In this document: piece after piece, positions 49,482 through 58,496 of the stretch
How the letters are laid out: every line of letters begins with the position of its first letter
Position numbering within the stretch: position 1 is the stretch's first letter
Assembly (NCBI RefSeq): GCF_900099735.1
Contig: NZ_FNDT01000009.1
Coordinates: forward strand, 62,001-126,000
Direction of reading: 5' to 3'
DNA length: 64,000 bases
Source: Arthrobacter subterraneus
GTDB lineage: Bacteria > Actinomycetota > Actinomycetes > Actinomycetales > Micrococcaceae
Notes under the pieces: generated by a model
What the model was told of the DNA's origin: nothing
The model's input: the letters and a program-made list of their open reading frames with translations, nothing else
Database searches by the model: none
Translations under genes and position numbers: made by a program

Positions 49482-52400
49482 ATGGATACAAACGCATCAG
49501 ATTCCTCAGAGGTCCTGACGGATGCCGCTGAGCGAGAAGCACCTGCACGCAAGGCACCGCGCACGCGCCGCAAGAAGAGCGACGACGCACCAGCGGTGAC
49601 GGGGGAGTCCCCCGAAGCCGGCGAGGCAGAGGCCGCGCCGCCGGCCCGCCGCCGGGCCACCCGCCGGCCAACCCAGGGTGAACTCACGTTGCCCGAGTCG
49701 CCCGCCCAGCCGCCGTCGATCGGCGCGGAACCGGCACCCGCGTCCGCTGATGGGACGGTCACGGAAACCGGCACCTCTGACGGGCCAAACGCTGATGGGC
49801 CAAACTCTGACGGGCCAAACGCTGATGGTGCAATTCCTGACGCCGCACCGTTGTCCGGTGACGCACCGGCGCGCAAACCGGCCCGCACCCGGCGCACCCG
49901 CGCAACCGTACCGGCAGGCCGGCCCGATTCCGCTGCAGGGGAAGCTGCGGAGGCACCCGCCGCCGGCGATGCCGCCCCCGAGCAGCCCGCCCGTCGCCGC
50001 CGCGCGAGCGCAAAAGCAGCAACCACCGATGAATCGGCTGCCCTGCCCGATACAGCAGGGTCGGCCGCCGCAGAGCCTGCAGGCGACGGACAGGCAGCAG
50101 CCGAGCCGCCGGTAGCCCCGAGTGCAGCGGACGATTCCTCCTCGGAGGGGGAGGCGGATTCCGGGCAGGGGTCCCGCCGCTCCCGCTCGGCCCGCTCGCG
50201 CTCCCGCCGCGCAACGGCCGACGCCGGGCAGGCCAACGCTGCGACCCCGGACGCCGAGGATGCCGTGAAAGTTGAGGCCGCCCCGGCACAGTCCGCCGCC
50301 GGTGAAGCAGCCCCCGCGGCAGGAGACAAGGCTGCCGACACTTCCGGCAACGCCCCGGACTCTCCTGCTGGGGACTCATCCGCAGCTCAGAACAGCGGTG
50401 GACTGGATCCGTTCGCTGTTCCGGACTCGCCTGTCTCGCTGCTGTTTCATGCACCGGACCTCACCGCCGTGGTGCCCCGGACCCAGCCGAAAGCGGCCGT
50501 CGCAGACGACGCCGATGATGAGGCCGAGGGGGACAGCGACACCGGGCGCGGACGCCGCCGTAACCGGCGGAGCAGGAGCCGCAGCCGGTCCGCTGAGGGC
50601 GAAGCGCCCGAGTCGGAGTCCGGCGGACCGGCAGAGCAGGGCGGGGAGGGTGAGTCGGTGACTTCGCGTCGTCGTCGCCGGCGCCGCCGCGGTGAAGAGG
50701 ACCTGGAACTCACCGGCGGGCAGGATGACGATCCGCCCAACACGGTGACGCGCGTCCGCGCGCCCCGGCAGAGCCAGGAGGCGCCGTCGGACCGCGTCAC
50801 CAGCGTGAAGGGTTCCACCCGCCTGGAAGCCAAGAAGCAGCGCCGCCGGGAATCGCGCGATTCCGGCCGGCGCCGCCATGTCATCACCGAGGCGGAGTTC
50901 CTGGCCCGCCGCGAGTCCGTCGATCGCCAGATGGTGGTCCGGCAGCGCGATGACAGGATCCAGATCGGCGTCATGGAGGATGGAGTGCTCGCCGAGCACT
51001 TCGTGTCCAAGACCCAGCAGGATTCACTGATCGGCAATGTGTACCTCGGCAAGGTCCAGAACGTCCTGCCCAGCATGGAAGCTGCGTTCATCGATATCGG
51101 GCGCGGCCGCAACGCCGTGCTGTACGCCGGTGAGGTCAACTGGGATGCTGCAGGTCTCGACGGCCAGCCGCGCCGGATCGAGCTGGCGCTGAAGTCCGGT
51201 GACCCGGTCCTCGTGCAGGTCACCAAGGATCCCGTGGGCCACAAGGGCGCCCGGTTGACCAGCCAGATCTCCCTTCCCGGGCGCTACCTCGTGTATGTTC
51301 CGGGCGGCTCCATGACGGGTATCTCCCGGAAGCTTCCCGACGTCGAACGCAACCGCCTCAAGCGGATCCTCAAGGACCGGCTGCCGGAGAACGCCGGCGT
51401 GATTGTGCGCACCGCGGCCGAGGGCGCCAGCGAAGAGGAACTGACCCACGACATCAACCGCCTCCGCTCCCAGTGGGAGACGATCGAGGCCAAGGCAGCC
51501 TCGGCCAAGACGCTGGCACCGGAACTGCTGTACGGCGAACCGGACCTGACCATCAAGGTGGTCCGCGATGTGTTCAACGAAGACTTCTCCAAGCTGATCG
51601 TTTCCGGCGAGGAGGCATGGGACACCATCGAGGCCTACGTCATGTACGTTGCTCCGGACCTCGTGGGCAGGCTCGAAAAGTGGACGAAGGACGAGGACAT
51701 CTTCGCCGCCCGGCGCATCGATGAGCAGATCCAGAAGGCGCTGGACCGTAAGGTGTTCCTGCCTTCCGGCGGCTCACTGGTGATTGACCGGACGGAAGCC
51801 ATGACCGTGGTTGACGTCAACACGGGCAAGTTCACGGGCAGCGGCGGCAACCTCGAGGAAACCGTCACCAAGAACAACCTGGAGGCAGCGGAAGAGGTTG
51901 TGCGGCAGCTTCGCCTCCGGGACATCGGCGGCATCATCGTGATCGACTTCATCGACATGGTGCTTGAAGCGAACCGCGACCTCGTACTGCGACGGCTCGT
52001 CGAGTGCCTGGGACGCGACCGGACCAAGCATCAGGTTGCGGAGGTCACCTCCCTGGGCCTCGTCCAGATGACCCGCAAGCGCATGGGGACCGGACTGCTC
52101 GAGGTGTTCGGAGAGAACTGTGAACACTGCGCCGGGCGGGGCGTGGTGACCCATGACGAGCCCGTGGAGCACCGCAGGCACGTAGTCTCGCCGGAGAATC
52201 ACCAGCAGCACCTCCGTCAGGAGAAGGTTTCCCGCAGCGAACGGAAGCGCCGGGCCCGCACCCAGCCGAATGAAGAGCACACTCCTGCGCCCGAGCAGAA
52301 GGGCGACGACGCCGAACGCCAGGCCCGCGCTGAAGCCGCCCGCGCTGCACTGGCCAGCATCGCGGCAGCCACCCATGCCGCGCATGAGCATGATCACGAG

Positions 52401-52928
52401 GTGCTTCCGCCCGCCGCGGCTGCGCCGGCGTCGGGCCCTGTGCTGACCATCAACGGCGAGAAGGTGACGCTGCCGCGCGCTGAAAACGCGCCGTCGTCGG
52501 TCCGGCCGGAGCCCAGCCTCACACTTGAGAGTCTGACGGAGGCGTTCAACCGTTTCCCTGCGACGGGTCAGCCGGAATCTGCGGCGCCGTCACAGGCCGG
52601 CCCGGCGGGGACGGACAGCGGGCCGGCGGAGGCACCGCGGGATGAACCTGCGGTGCCGGATACTGCTTCCCGCCCCGAGACCGTGCAGCAGGCTGCCACG
52701 GGCACCGGAGCAGCGCCGTCGTCGGGTCGGCGTAACCGGCGGCACCGCGCCGCCAGCAGTGCCCAGGGCTCAGCGGAGAACGCGACGATCGAGCGGGTCG
52801 CTGCAGCCGGCAGCGCTCCGGCAGCCGGTACGCAGCACATTGCACGGGCTGCCGAGCCCGCGGCGGCACCGAAGCAGACCGAAGAGCCGATGATCCTCGG
52901 TGTCGGGGTGCCCGCCTCCGAACTCTAG
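49482..52928 (+). CDS. rne: Ribonuclease E/G
   Basis: A 1148-aa endoribonuclease of the Rne/Rng family (start at the ATG at 49482 is probable, not certain). The first 450 residues are Ala/Pro/Glu/Arg-rich and disordered, with short basic clusters (RRSRSARSRSRR) that may bind RNA. The catalytic core follows: S1 domain (NVYLGKVQNVLPSMEAAFID), 5'-sensor, DNase I-like domain with metal ligands in VVDVNTGKFTG and VIDFIDM, and the zinc-link CEHCAGRG. The C-terminal tail is again Ala/Pro-rich. Actinobacterial RNase E carries the catalytic domain centrally like this. The enzyme processes rRNA and starts mRNA decay. Confidence 0.93.
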   Translation: MDTNASDSSEVLTDAAEREAPARKAPRTRRKKSDDAPAVTGESPEAGEAEAAPPARRRATRRPTQGELTLPESPAQPPSIGAEPAPASADGTVTETGTSDGPNADGPNSDGPNADGAIPDAAPLSGDAPARKPARTRRTRATVPAGRPDSAAGEAAEAPAAGDAAPEQPARRRRASAKAATTDESAALPDTAGSAAAEPAGDGQAAAEPPVAPSAADDSSSEGEADSGQGSRRSRSARSRSRRATADAGQANAATPDAEDAVKVEAAPAQSAAGEAAPAAGDKAADTSGNAPDSPAGDSSAAQNSGGLDPFAVPDSPVSLLFHAPDLTAVVPRTQPKAAVADDADDEAEGDSDTGRGRRRNRRSRSRSRSAEGEAPESESGGPAEQGGEGESVTSRRRRRRRRGEEDLELTGGQDDDPPNTVTRVRAPRQSQEAPSDRVTSVKGSTRLEAKKQRRRESRDSGRRRHVITEAEFLARRESVDRQMVVRQRDDRIQIGVMEDGVLAEHFVSKTQQDSLIGNVYLGKVQNVLPSMEAAFIDIGRGRNAVLYAGEVNWDAAGLDGQPRRIELALKSGDPVLVQVTKDPVGHKGARLTSQISLPGRYLVYVPGGSMTGISRKLPDVERNRLKRILKDRLPENAGVIVRTAAEGASEEELTHDINRLRSQWETIEAKAASAKTLAPELLYGEPDLTIKVVRDVFNEDFSKLIVSGEEAWDTIEAYVMYVAPDLVGRLEKWTKDEDIFAARRIDEQIQKALDRKVFLPSGGSLVIDRTEAMTVVDVNTGKFTGSGGNLEETVTKNNLEAAEEVVRQLRLRDIGGIIVIDFIDMVLEANRDLVLRRLVECLGRDRTKHQVAEVTSLGLVQMTRKRMGTGLLEVFGENCEHCAGRGVVTHDEPVEHRRHVVSPENHQQHLRQEKVSRSERKRRARTQPNEEHTPAPEQKGDDAERQARAEAARAALASIAAATHAAHEHDHEVLPPAAAAPASGPVLTINGEKVTLPRAENAPSSVRPEPSLTLESLTEAFNRFPATGQPESAAPSQAGPAGTDSGPAEAPRDEPAVPDTASRPETVQQAATGTGAAPSSGRRNRRHRAASSAQGSAENATIERVAAAGSAPAAGTQHIARAAEPAAAPKQTEEPMILGVGVPASEL
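49776..49835 (+). repeat. 15-bp tandem repeats in rne
   Basis: Four adjoining 15-bp units (49776, 49791, 49806, 49821) code for SDGPN, ADGPN, SDGPN and ADGAI. Units 1 and 3 are identical in DNA, units 2 and 4 close. They lie in the disordered N-terminal extension and are in frame, so changes in copy number would keep the protein intact. Confidence 0.85.
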
Positions 52929-52956
52929 GTGTCCCTTCAGGCTTCCTGCCTGCCCT

Positions 52957-53001
52957 ACAGAACACGCCGTATCCCCAGCGGGAGCGGCGTGTTCTGTTTT
53001 T
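52957..53001 (+). terminator. rne intrinsic terminator
   Basis: A perfect 13-bp stem (52957-52969 and 52985-52997) with a 15-nt loop is followed by a run of five T. It is the clearest rho-independent terminator of the window and separates rne from the riboswitch. Confidence 0.9.
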
Positions 53002-53057
53002 CCCGGCCGTGCGTCATGGAATGGGTATTTTCCCGCCGCGCGGTAGGGTGGGACGAA

Positions 53058-53157
53058 GTGACACGCGGTGCCCGTTGCGGGCTGAGATAAGACGCGTTGA
53101 ACCTGATCTAGAGACGGCCGCCGGAACAGGCGGCCCTTGGCCTAGCGGAGGGATGTC
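53058..53157 (+). ncRNA. TPP riboswitch (THI element)
   Basis: The conserved pieces are in order: GCGGTGCCC...GGGCTGAGA (53065-53087), ACCTGATCTAG (53101-53111), a GC-rich hairpin GGCCGCC/GGCGGCC, and CCTAGCGGAGGGA (53141-53153). A short P1 can form between GACA (53060) and TGTC (53154). The GGAGGG inside the 3' strand is also the only ribosome site of the thiD-tenA gene, so thiamine diphosphate binding would hide it. Control is probably at translation. Confidence 0.9.
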
Positions 53158-53161
53158 GCGG

Positions 53162-54763
53162 ATGAGTATTCGCACGCTTGAGGAACACACCCAACACACC
53201 AAAGACCCGTCGAGCCTGCCTGCCCCGGCCCGGCTCCGGACTGTTCCGCGCGTACTGAGCGTGGCCGGAACCGACCCGACCGGTGGAGCAGGCATCCAGG
53301 CCGATCTGAAGAGCATCGGTGCGCACGGCGGGTACGGCATGGCCGTCGTTACCTCCCTCGTGGCCCAGAACACGAGGGGGGTGCGCAGCGTACACACGCC
53401 GCCGTCCGCCTTTCTGGAGGAGCAGCTGCTGGCGGTCAGCGATGACGTCACCATCGACGCGGTAAAGATCGGCATGCTCGGCGACGTGGACACCATCCGG
53501 ACGGTTCGCCGGTGGCTCCCGCGGGTAGCCGGCGCCGTCGTCGTCCTGGATCCTGTCATGGTGGCCACCAGCGGCGACCGGCTGCTGGCTGCCGAAGCGG
53601 AGGACGAGCTGCGGGCGCTGGTTCCGCTCGCGGACCTGGTGACGCCCAATCTGGCCGAGCTTGCGGTCCTGCTGGGCGAGCCTGTCGCTCCGGACTGGGA
53701 CACCGCGCTGGACCAGGGGAAGCGGCTCGCTGCAGCCACCGGCACCTCCGTCCTGGTCAAGGGCGGCCACCTCGTCGCCCGGACAATGGGCGATGCGGAG
53801 GCCGGGGGCTGCCCCGATGCGCTCGTGGACAGCAGCGGCAGCGTCCTCGTGGTGCCGGGCGCACGAGTCGACACCCGAAACACCCACGGCACGGGCTGCT
53901 CACTGTCGGCTGCGCTGGCGACCGTCCAGGCGCGCACCGGGGACTGGGAGCAGTCGCTGGTTCTTGTGAAGGATTGGCTCCGGGGCGCGCTTGAACGCGC
54001 GGATGAACTGGAGGTGGGCGGAGGCAACGGACCCATCCACCACTTCCACCAGTTCTCCGCCGGCAGCGTGCAGAAGGTCCCGCAGGATGGCCGTCCGTTC
54101 AGCGAACTGGTCTGGGAACTCACGTCCGGCCACCGGAGCGCGATTGAAACCCTCGGATTTGTGCGGGCGCTCGGAGACGGCAGCCTGCCGGACGGGCAGT
54201 TCGCCTACTACCTTGCGCAGGACGCGCTGTACCTCGGGGAGTACTCCCGGGTGCTCGCCAGGGCCAGCGCCCTTGCACCCACCGAAGCTGAGCAGCAGTT
54301 CTGGGCGAAATCCGCCCTCAACTGCCTGGAGGTGGAGTCCGAACTGCACCGTACCTGGCTTGCCGGGCGCGAGGCACCCGGCAGGCAGGGTCCCGTGACC
54401 AAGGCGTATGTGGACCACCTGCTCGCGGCCTCCGGCAACGGCTCCTACGCCGTGCTCGTGGCGGCGGTCCTGCCGTGCTTCTGGCTCTACGCCCACGTGG
54501 GGAACGTCCTCCACGCCCAGTGGAGCGATGCGGGAGCCGACCGGGCCCACCCGTACGCGGACTGGATGGAGACCTACGCGGATCCGGCCTTCGCTGATGC
54601 CACGGCACGGGCGATCGCCTATGCCGATTCGGCATTCGAACACGCCTCGCCCGTGGACCGGGCCGCGATGATCAACGCTTTCGAAGCTTCCGCCTGGTAC
54701 GAGCACGAGTTTTTCGACGCGCCGACGCGCCCGGATTTGCGGGAATCCGCGAAACTGCCGTAA
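53162..54763 (+). CDS. thiD: Bifunctional ThiD-TenA: hydroxymethylpyrimidine (phosphate) kinase / aminopyrimidine aminohydrolase
   Basis: A 533-aa fusion. The ATG at 53162 is nine bases after GGAGGG of the riboswitch; an in-frame ATG at 53153 is too close to it. The ThiD half (about 28-300) has VAGTDPTGGAGIQADLK, VKIGMLGD, LDPVMVATSGD and a NTHGTGCSLSAAL anion hole. The TenA half (about 320-530) has LPCFWLYAHVG with the active Cys and WYEHEFFD with a conserved acidic residue. ThiD makes HMP diphosphate for thiamine; TenA recovers HMP from degraded thiamine. The two together give salvage and synthesis under one riboswitch. Confidence 0.93.
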   Translation: MSIRTLEEHTQHTKDPSSLPAPARLRTVPRVLSVAGTDPTGGAGIQADLKSIGAHGGYGMAVVTSLVAQNTRGVRSVHTPPSAFLEEQLLAVSDDVTIDAVKIGMLGDVDTIRTVRRWLPRVAGAVVVLDPVMVATSGDRLLAAEAEDELRALVPLADLVTPNLAELAVLLGEPVAPDWDTALDQGKRLAAATGTSVLVKGGHLVARTMGDAEAGGCPDALVDSSGSVLVVPGARVDTRNTHGTGCSLSAALATVQARTGDWEQSLVLVKDWLRGALERADELEVGGGNGPIHHFHQFSAGSVQKVPQDGRPFSELVWELTSGHRSAIETLGFVRALGDGSLPDGQFAYYLAQDALYLGEYSRVLARASALAPTEAEQQFWAKSALNCLEVESELHRTWLAGREAPGRQGPVTKAYVDHLLAASGNGSYAVLVAAVLPCFWLYAHVGNVLHAQWSDAGADRAHPYADWMETYADPAFADATARAIAYADSAFEHASPVDRAAMINAFEASAWYEHEFFDAPTRPDLRESAKLP

Positions 54764-54766
54764 TCT
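54737..54766 (+). promoter_or_regulatory. Candidate rplU promoter
   Basis: TTGCGG (54737-54742) and TAATCT (54761-54766) are 18 bases apart. The transcript would start near 54773 and leave a leader of about 143 bases. The promoter overlaps the end of thiD-tenA. The same -35 sequence TTGCGG is seen before the tRNA gene. Confidence 0.5.
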
Positions 54767-54843
54767 AGATCTTCGGTGCTGCGCCCTCGTGTGACTAATT
54801 TCTGGGCGTGAAAGCGCCGTGAGTGCACAAGCACCCCTCCGGC

Positions 54844-54861
54844 TGCGCTGAGAACAGCGCA
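54844..54861 (+). promoter_or_regulatory. Hairpin in the rplU leader
   Basis: TGCGCTG-AGAA-CAGCGCA gives a perfect 7-bp stem with a tetraloop, 55 bases before the rplU start. Some bacteria regulate the L21 operon by a leader RNA; whether this hairpin does so is unknown. Confidence 0.35.
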
Positions 54862-54915
54862 CGGTCCCGGAACAGTTTGCAAAAAGTTCGAACGTCGAGA
54901 GAAGTGAGTTCCCAA

Positions 54916-55224
54916 GTGGTGTACGCGATTGTCCGCGCAGGCGGCCGCCAAGAAAAGGTTTCCGTGGGAGACCTCGTTACCCTTGACCGCGTCCCCGGTG
55001 AGGCCGGCAGCAGCTTCAAGCTGCCTGCTCTCCTTCTGGTCGACGGCGACAAGGTGACCTCAGCAGCACAGGACCTCGCAAAGGTCACTGTCACTGCCGA
55101 GATCGTCGAGAATCTTCGGGGCCCGAAGATTGTTATCCAGAAGTTCAAGAACAAGACCGGCTACAAGAAGCGCCAGGGTCACCGTTCAGAGCTCACCAAG
55201 GTCAAGATCACGGGCATCAAGTAA
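54916..55224 (+). CDS. rplU: 50S ribosomal protein L21
   Basis: A 102-aa ribosomal protein. The GTG at 54916 gives the usual N-terminus ([19 protein letters not shown]); the frame upstream reads through the leader. The conserved C-terminal [19 protein letters not shown] is the rRNA-binding segment. It is followed by rpmA at 55 bases, the usual L21-L27 pair. Confidence 0.97.
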   Translation: MVYAIVRAGGRQEKVSVGDLVTLDRVPGEAGSSFKLPALLLVDGDKVTSAAQDLAKVTVTAEIVENLRGPKIVIQKFKNKTGYKKRQGHRSELTKVKITGIK

Positions 55225-55279
55225 CCCCTGGGGTTGCTCGAGCCGAAGATTCTGTTTCAGAAAAAGGCAGGCATAACAG

Positions 55280-55540
55280 ATGGCACATAAGAAGGGTGCG
55301 AGTTCCACTCGCAACGGTCGCGACTCCAACGCCCAGTACCTCGGCGTCAAGCGCTTCGGCGGACAGGTCGTCAAGGCAGGCGAAATCATCGTCCGCCAGC
55401 GCGGAACCCATTTCCACCCCGGCGCCAACGTCGGCCGTGGCGGCGACGACACGCTGTTCGCCCTGGAAGCCGGTGCCGTTGAGTTCGGTACCCGCCGTGG
55501 ACGTCGCGTAGTCAACATTGTGGGTGCGGCTGCCGAGTAG
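55280..55540 (+). CDS. rpmA: 50S ribosomal protein L27
   Basis: An 86-aa ribosomal protein near the peptidyl transferase centre. [19 protein letters not shown] and [13 protein letters not shown] are fully typical. No cleavable N-terminal extension of the Firmicutes type is present. A strong intrinsic terminator lies 45 bases after the stop. Confidence 0.97.
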   Translation: MAHKKGASSTRNGRDSNAQYLGVKRFGGQVVKAGEIIVRQRGTHFHPGANVGRGGDDTLFALEAGAVEFGTRRGRRVVNIVGAAAE

Positions 55541-55584
55541 TACTCGCAACCGCACACCATAGCAGCGTTACACAAAGCACTAGG

Positions 55585-55620
55585 GTGGGGTGAGCCAACA
55601 GGCTCGCCCCACTTTCTTTT
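55585..55620 (+). terminator. rplU-rpmA intrinsic terminator
   Basis: A 12-bp stem with one G-T pair (55585-55596 and 55601-55612), an AACA loop and TTTCTTTT tail. It ends the ribosomal operon before obgE. Confidence 0.9.
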
Positions 55621-55669
55621 AAGCCGGATAAACTCGGCATAGATGTGAAATTCTCAAGAGGAGTACACC

Positions 55670-57259
55670 GTGGCTAGCTTCGTTGACCGGGTAGTTCTGC
55701 ATGTCTCGGGCGGCACCGGCGGACACGGCTGCGTCTCGGTGAAGCGGGAAAAGTTCAAGCCGCTGGGCGGGCCCGACGGCGGCAACGGCGGCGACGGCGG
55801 AGCCGTCATCCTCCGTGTTGACCCGCAAACCACCACCCTTCTGGACTATCACCACGCCCCGCACCGGCACGCCACCAACGGCGGTAACGGCATGGGCGAC
55901 TGGCGCGAGGGCCGCAAGGGGGAAACCCTCATCCTGCCCGTGCCGGACGGCACCGTAGTGAAAACGCGCGACGGCGAAGTGCTGGCCGACCTGGTCGGGG
56001 AAGGCGCTGAGTACGTCGCCGCGGCAGGCGGACAGGGCGGCCTGGGAAACTCCTCCCTGTCGTCCCAGAAGCGCAAGGCCCCCGGGTTCGCCCTCCTGGG
56101 TATTCCCGGTGACGCCCGGGACGTGGTCCTGGAGCTCAAATCGATCGCGGACATCGCGCTGGTCGGTTTCCCGTCGGCCGGGAAGTCCAGCCTGATCGCC
56201 GCAATGTCCGCAGCCCGCCCCAAGATCGCGGACTACCCATTCACCACGCTGCGCCCCAACCTGGGCGTCGTCGAAGCCGGTGACGTCCGATTCACCATTG
56301 CGGATGTTCCCGGGCTGATCGAGGGAGCGAGTGAAGGCAGAGGTCTCGGTCATGACTTCCTGCGCCACGTCGAGCGCTGTGCGGCACTGGTCCACGTCCT
56401 GGACTGCGCCGCACTGGAGACGGACCGGGATCCGCTGAAGGACCTCGGCATCATCGAACGCGAACTTGACCGCTACTCGGTGGACATGAGCTACGCCGGT
56501 CCCGGCGGCGAGGTCATACCCCTGAACGAGCGCCCCCGCCTCGTTGCCCTGAACAAGGTCGACGTGCCTGACGGGCGGGACATGGCGGAGTTTGTCCGCC
56601 CGGAGCTCGAATCCCGCGGCTACCGGGTGTTCGAGGTCTCCGCCGCGAGCCATGAAGGGCTGCGGCAGCTTGGCTTCGCGATGGCGGAGATTGTGCGCGA
56701 GGCCCGGGCGAAGCTCGAGACGGCACCTCCGGTTGTCACCCCGCCCGTGCTGCGGCCGCGCGCGGTCAACCAGAAGGGGTTCATCATCCGCCGCGAGGAG
56801 AAGAACCTTGAGCCGCTCTTCCGCGTGCTCGGCGAAAAGCCCGAGCGCTGGGTGAAGCAGACCGATTTCACCAACGACGAAGCCGTTGGCTACCTGGCCG
56901 ATCGGCTCGCTAAGTTGGGTGTCGAGGAACAGCTCTTCAAGAGCGGGGCCAAGCCCGGGGATACCGTGGTGATCGGCGAGGGCGACGGCGTCGTCTTCGA
57001 CTGGGAACCGACCATGATGGGCGGCGCCGAACTCCTGGCCTCCCCCCGCGGCACCGACCTCCGCCTTGAAGAGCTCATGCGTCCCACGCGTGAACAGAAG
57101 CGTGAGGACCATCAGGCCCGCAAGGACGCGCGTGCCGCCGCCCGTGCCGAGCTTGAGGCCGAGAGGAAGGCCGGCATCTGGACAGAGTCGGTCAATTACC
57201 GCAACTCCGGTCAGAAGGCGGCAGAGGACGACGGCGGCTCTGACCGCGACGGAGCCTGA
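55670..57259 (+). CDS. obgE: GTPase Obg
   Basis: A 529-aa essential GTPase in ribosome assembly and growth control. The GTG at 55670 follows AAGAGGAG. It has the Gly-rich Obg fold ([29 protein letters not shown]), the G domain with [19 protein letters not shown] and LNKVD, and a C-terminal OCT domain (about 350-430) followed by a charged tail found in actinobacterial Obg ([20 protein letters not shown]). It is probably in one transcript with proB, 47 bases later. Confidence 0.96.
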   Translation: MASFVDRVVLHVSGGTGGHGCVSVKREKFKPLGGPDGGNGGDGGAVILRVDPQTTTLLDYHHAPHRHATNGGNGMGDWREGRKGETLILPVPDGTVVKTRDGEVLADLVGEGAEYVAAAGGQGGLGNSSLSSQKRKAPGFALLGIPGDARDVVLELKSIADIALVGFPSAGKSSLIAAMSAARPKIADYPFTTLRPNLGVVEAGDVRFTIADVPGLIEGASEGRGLGHDFLRHVERCAALVHVLDCAALETDRDPLKDLGIIERELDRYSVDMSYAGPGGEVIPLNERPRLVALNKVDVPDGRDMAEFVRPELESRGYRVFEVSAASHEGLRQLGFAMAEIVREARAKLETAPPVVTPPVLRPRAVNQKGFIIRREEKNLEPLFRVLGEKPERWVKQTDFTNDEAVGYLADRLAKLGVEEQLFKSGAKPGDTVVIGEGDGVVFDWEPTMMGGAELLASPRGTDLRLEELMRPTREQKREDHQARKDARAAARAELEAERKAGIWTESVNYRNSGQKAAEDDGGSDRDGA

Positions 57260-57306
57260 CCCACCGCCGCAACCACAGAAACCCCAGTAACCGACCGAAG
57301 GAATAG

Positions 57307-58455
57307 ATGACCGTAAAGCGCCCGCTCAAGACCCGTTCCGGACTGGCGAAAGCCAAGCGAATAGTCGTCAAGGTAGGTTCCTCCTCCCTGACCTCGCTTT
57401 CCGGAGGACTCTCCGACGAAGCGCTGTTCGCACTCTCGGACGTGCTCGCTGCCCGCCGCAACGAGGGAACCGAAGTGATCCTCGTGTCCTCCGGTGCGAT
57501 CGCAGCCGGCCTGGCCCCGCTGGGACTGGCCCGGCGCCCCAACCAGCTCTCTTCCCAGCAGGCGGCCGCCAGCGTAGGGCAGGGCCTGCTGATGGCGCGC
57601 TACACCCATGCTTTCGGCGCCCACGGTGTGACCGTCAGCCAGGTGCTGCTGACCCTGGACGACCTCATGCGGCGCAGCCACTACGCCAATGCGCACCGGG
57701 CAATGGAGCGCCTCCTGAATTTCGGCGTCGTGCCGATCGTCAACGAGAACGACACGGTGGCCAGCTCCGAGATCCGCTTCGGCGACAATGACCGCCTGGC
57801 TGCCCTGGTGGCGCACCTGGTCAAGGCTGACGCCCTGATCCTGCTCTCCGACGTCGATTCCCTCTATGACGGTCCTCCCAAGGCGGGCGCGAAGCGCATC
57901 CCCGAAGTCCGCGGCCCTGAAGACCTCGAGGGTGTGAGCATCGGACGGACCGGCAAGGCAGGCGTGGGCACCGGGGGCATGGTGACGAAAGTCGAGGCCG
58001 CCACCATAGCTGCCTCCTCGGGTATCCCGGCGCTGGTCACCTCCGCCGACAACGCCGGCCCAGCCCTCGCGGGTGAGGACGTCGGCACCTGGTTCAGCAC
58101 CAATGGCCGCCGCCAGCCGATCAGGCTGCTCTGGCTTGCCCACCTTGCCCGGATCCAGGGCACCCTGACACTGGACGACGGCGCCGCGAGGGCTGTGGGG
58201 GAGCGTCGCCGGTCACTGCTGCCCGCCGGCATCGTGTCAGTGGGCGGAGAATTCGAGGCGGGCGATCCGGTCGAGATGGTGGACCGCGCCGGCACCGTGA
58301 TTGCGCGGGGACTCGTGAACTACAGCTCCTTTGAACTGCCCCGGATGCTGGGGCGGTCCACGCGCGAGCTGTCGCGGGAACTGGGCCGGGAATACGAGCG
58401 CTCGGTGGTCCACGTCAACGACCTCGTGGTACTGAACGCCCCTGCCGCTTCCTGA
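57307..58455 (+). CDS. proB: Glutamate 5-kinase
   Basis: A 382-aa enzyme for the first step of proline synthesis. The amino acid kinase domain (about 18-265) has VVKVGSSSLTS, VSSGAIAAGL, NENDTV and FGDNDRLAALVA; a PUA domain (about 285-370) closes the protein. The product, gamma-glutamyl phosphate, is passed to ProA, encoded 41 bases later. Confidence 0.96.
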   Translation: MTVKRPLKTRSGLAKAKRIVVKVGSSSLTSLSGGLSDEALFALSDVLAARRNEGTEVILVSSGAIAAGLAPLGLARRPNQLSSQQAAASVGQGLLMARYTHAFGAHGVTVSQVLLTLDDLMRRSHYANAHRAMERLLNFGVVPIVNENDTVASSEIRFGDNDRLAALVAHLVKADALILLSDVDSLYDGPPKAGAKRIPEVRGPEDLEGVSIGRTGKAGVGTGGMVTKVEAATIAASSGIPALVTSADNAGPALAGEDVGTWFSTNGRRQPIRLLWLAHLARIQGTLTLDDGAARAVGERRRSLLPAGIVSVGGEFEAGDPVEMVDRAGTVIARGLVNYSSFELPRMLGRSTRELSRELGREYERSVVHVNDLVVLNAPAAS

Positions 58456-58484
58456 ACCGGCTGGGGTTGCACCGGTGTCCTCGT

Positions 58485-58490
58485 TAGACT
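58485..58490 (+). promoter_or_regulatory. -10 box of a probable leaderless proA promoter
   Basis: TAGACT ends six bases before the proA ATG, with no good ribosome site between. proA can thus be read from its own leaderless transcript as well as from the proB message. Confidence 0.5.
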
Positions 58491-58496
58491 GGGGGA

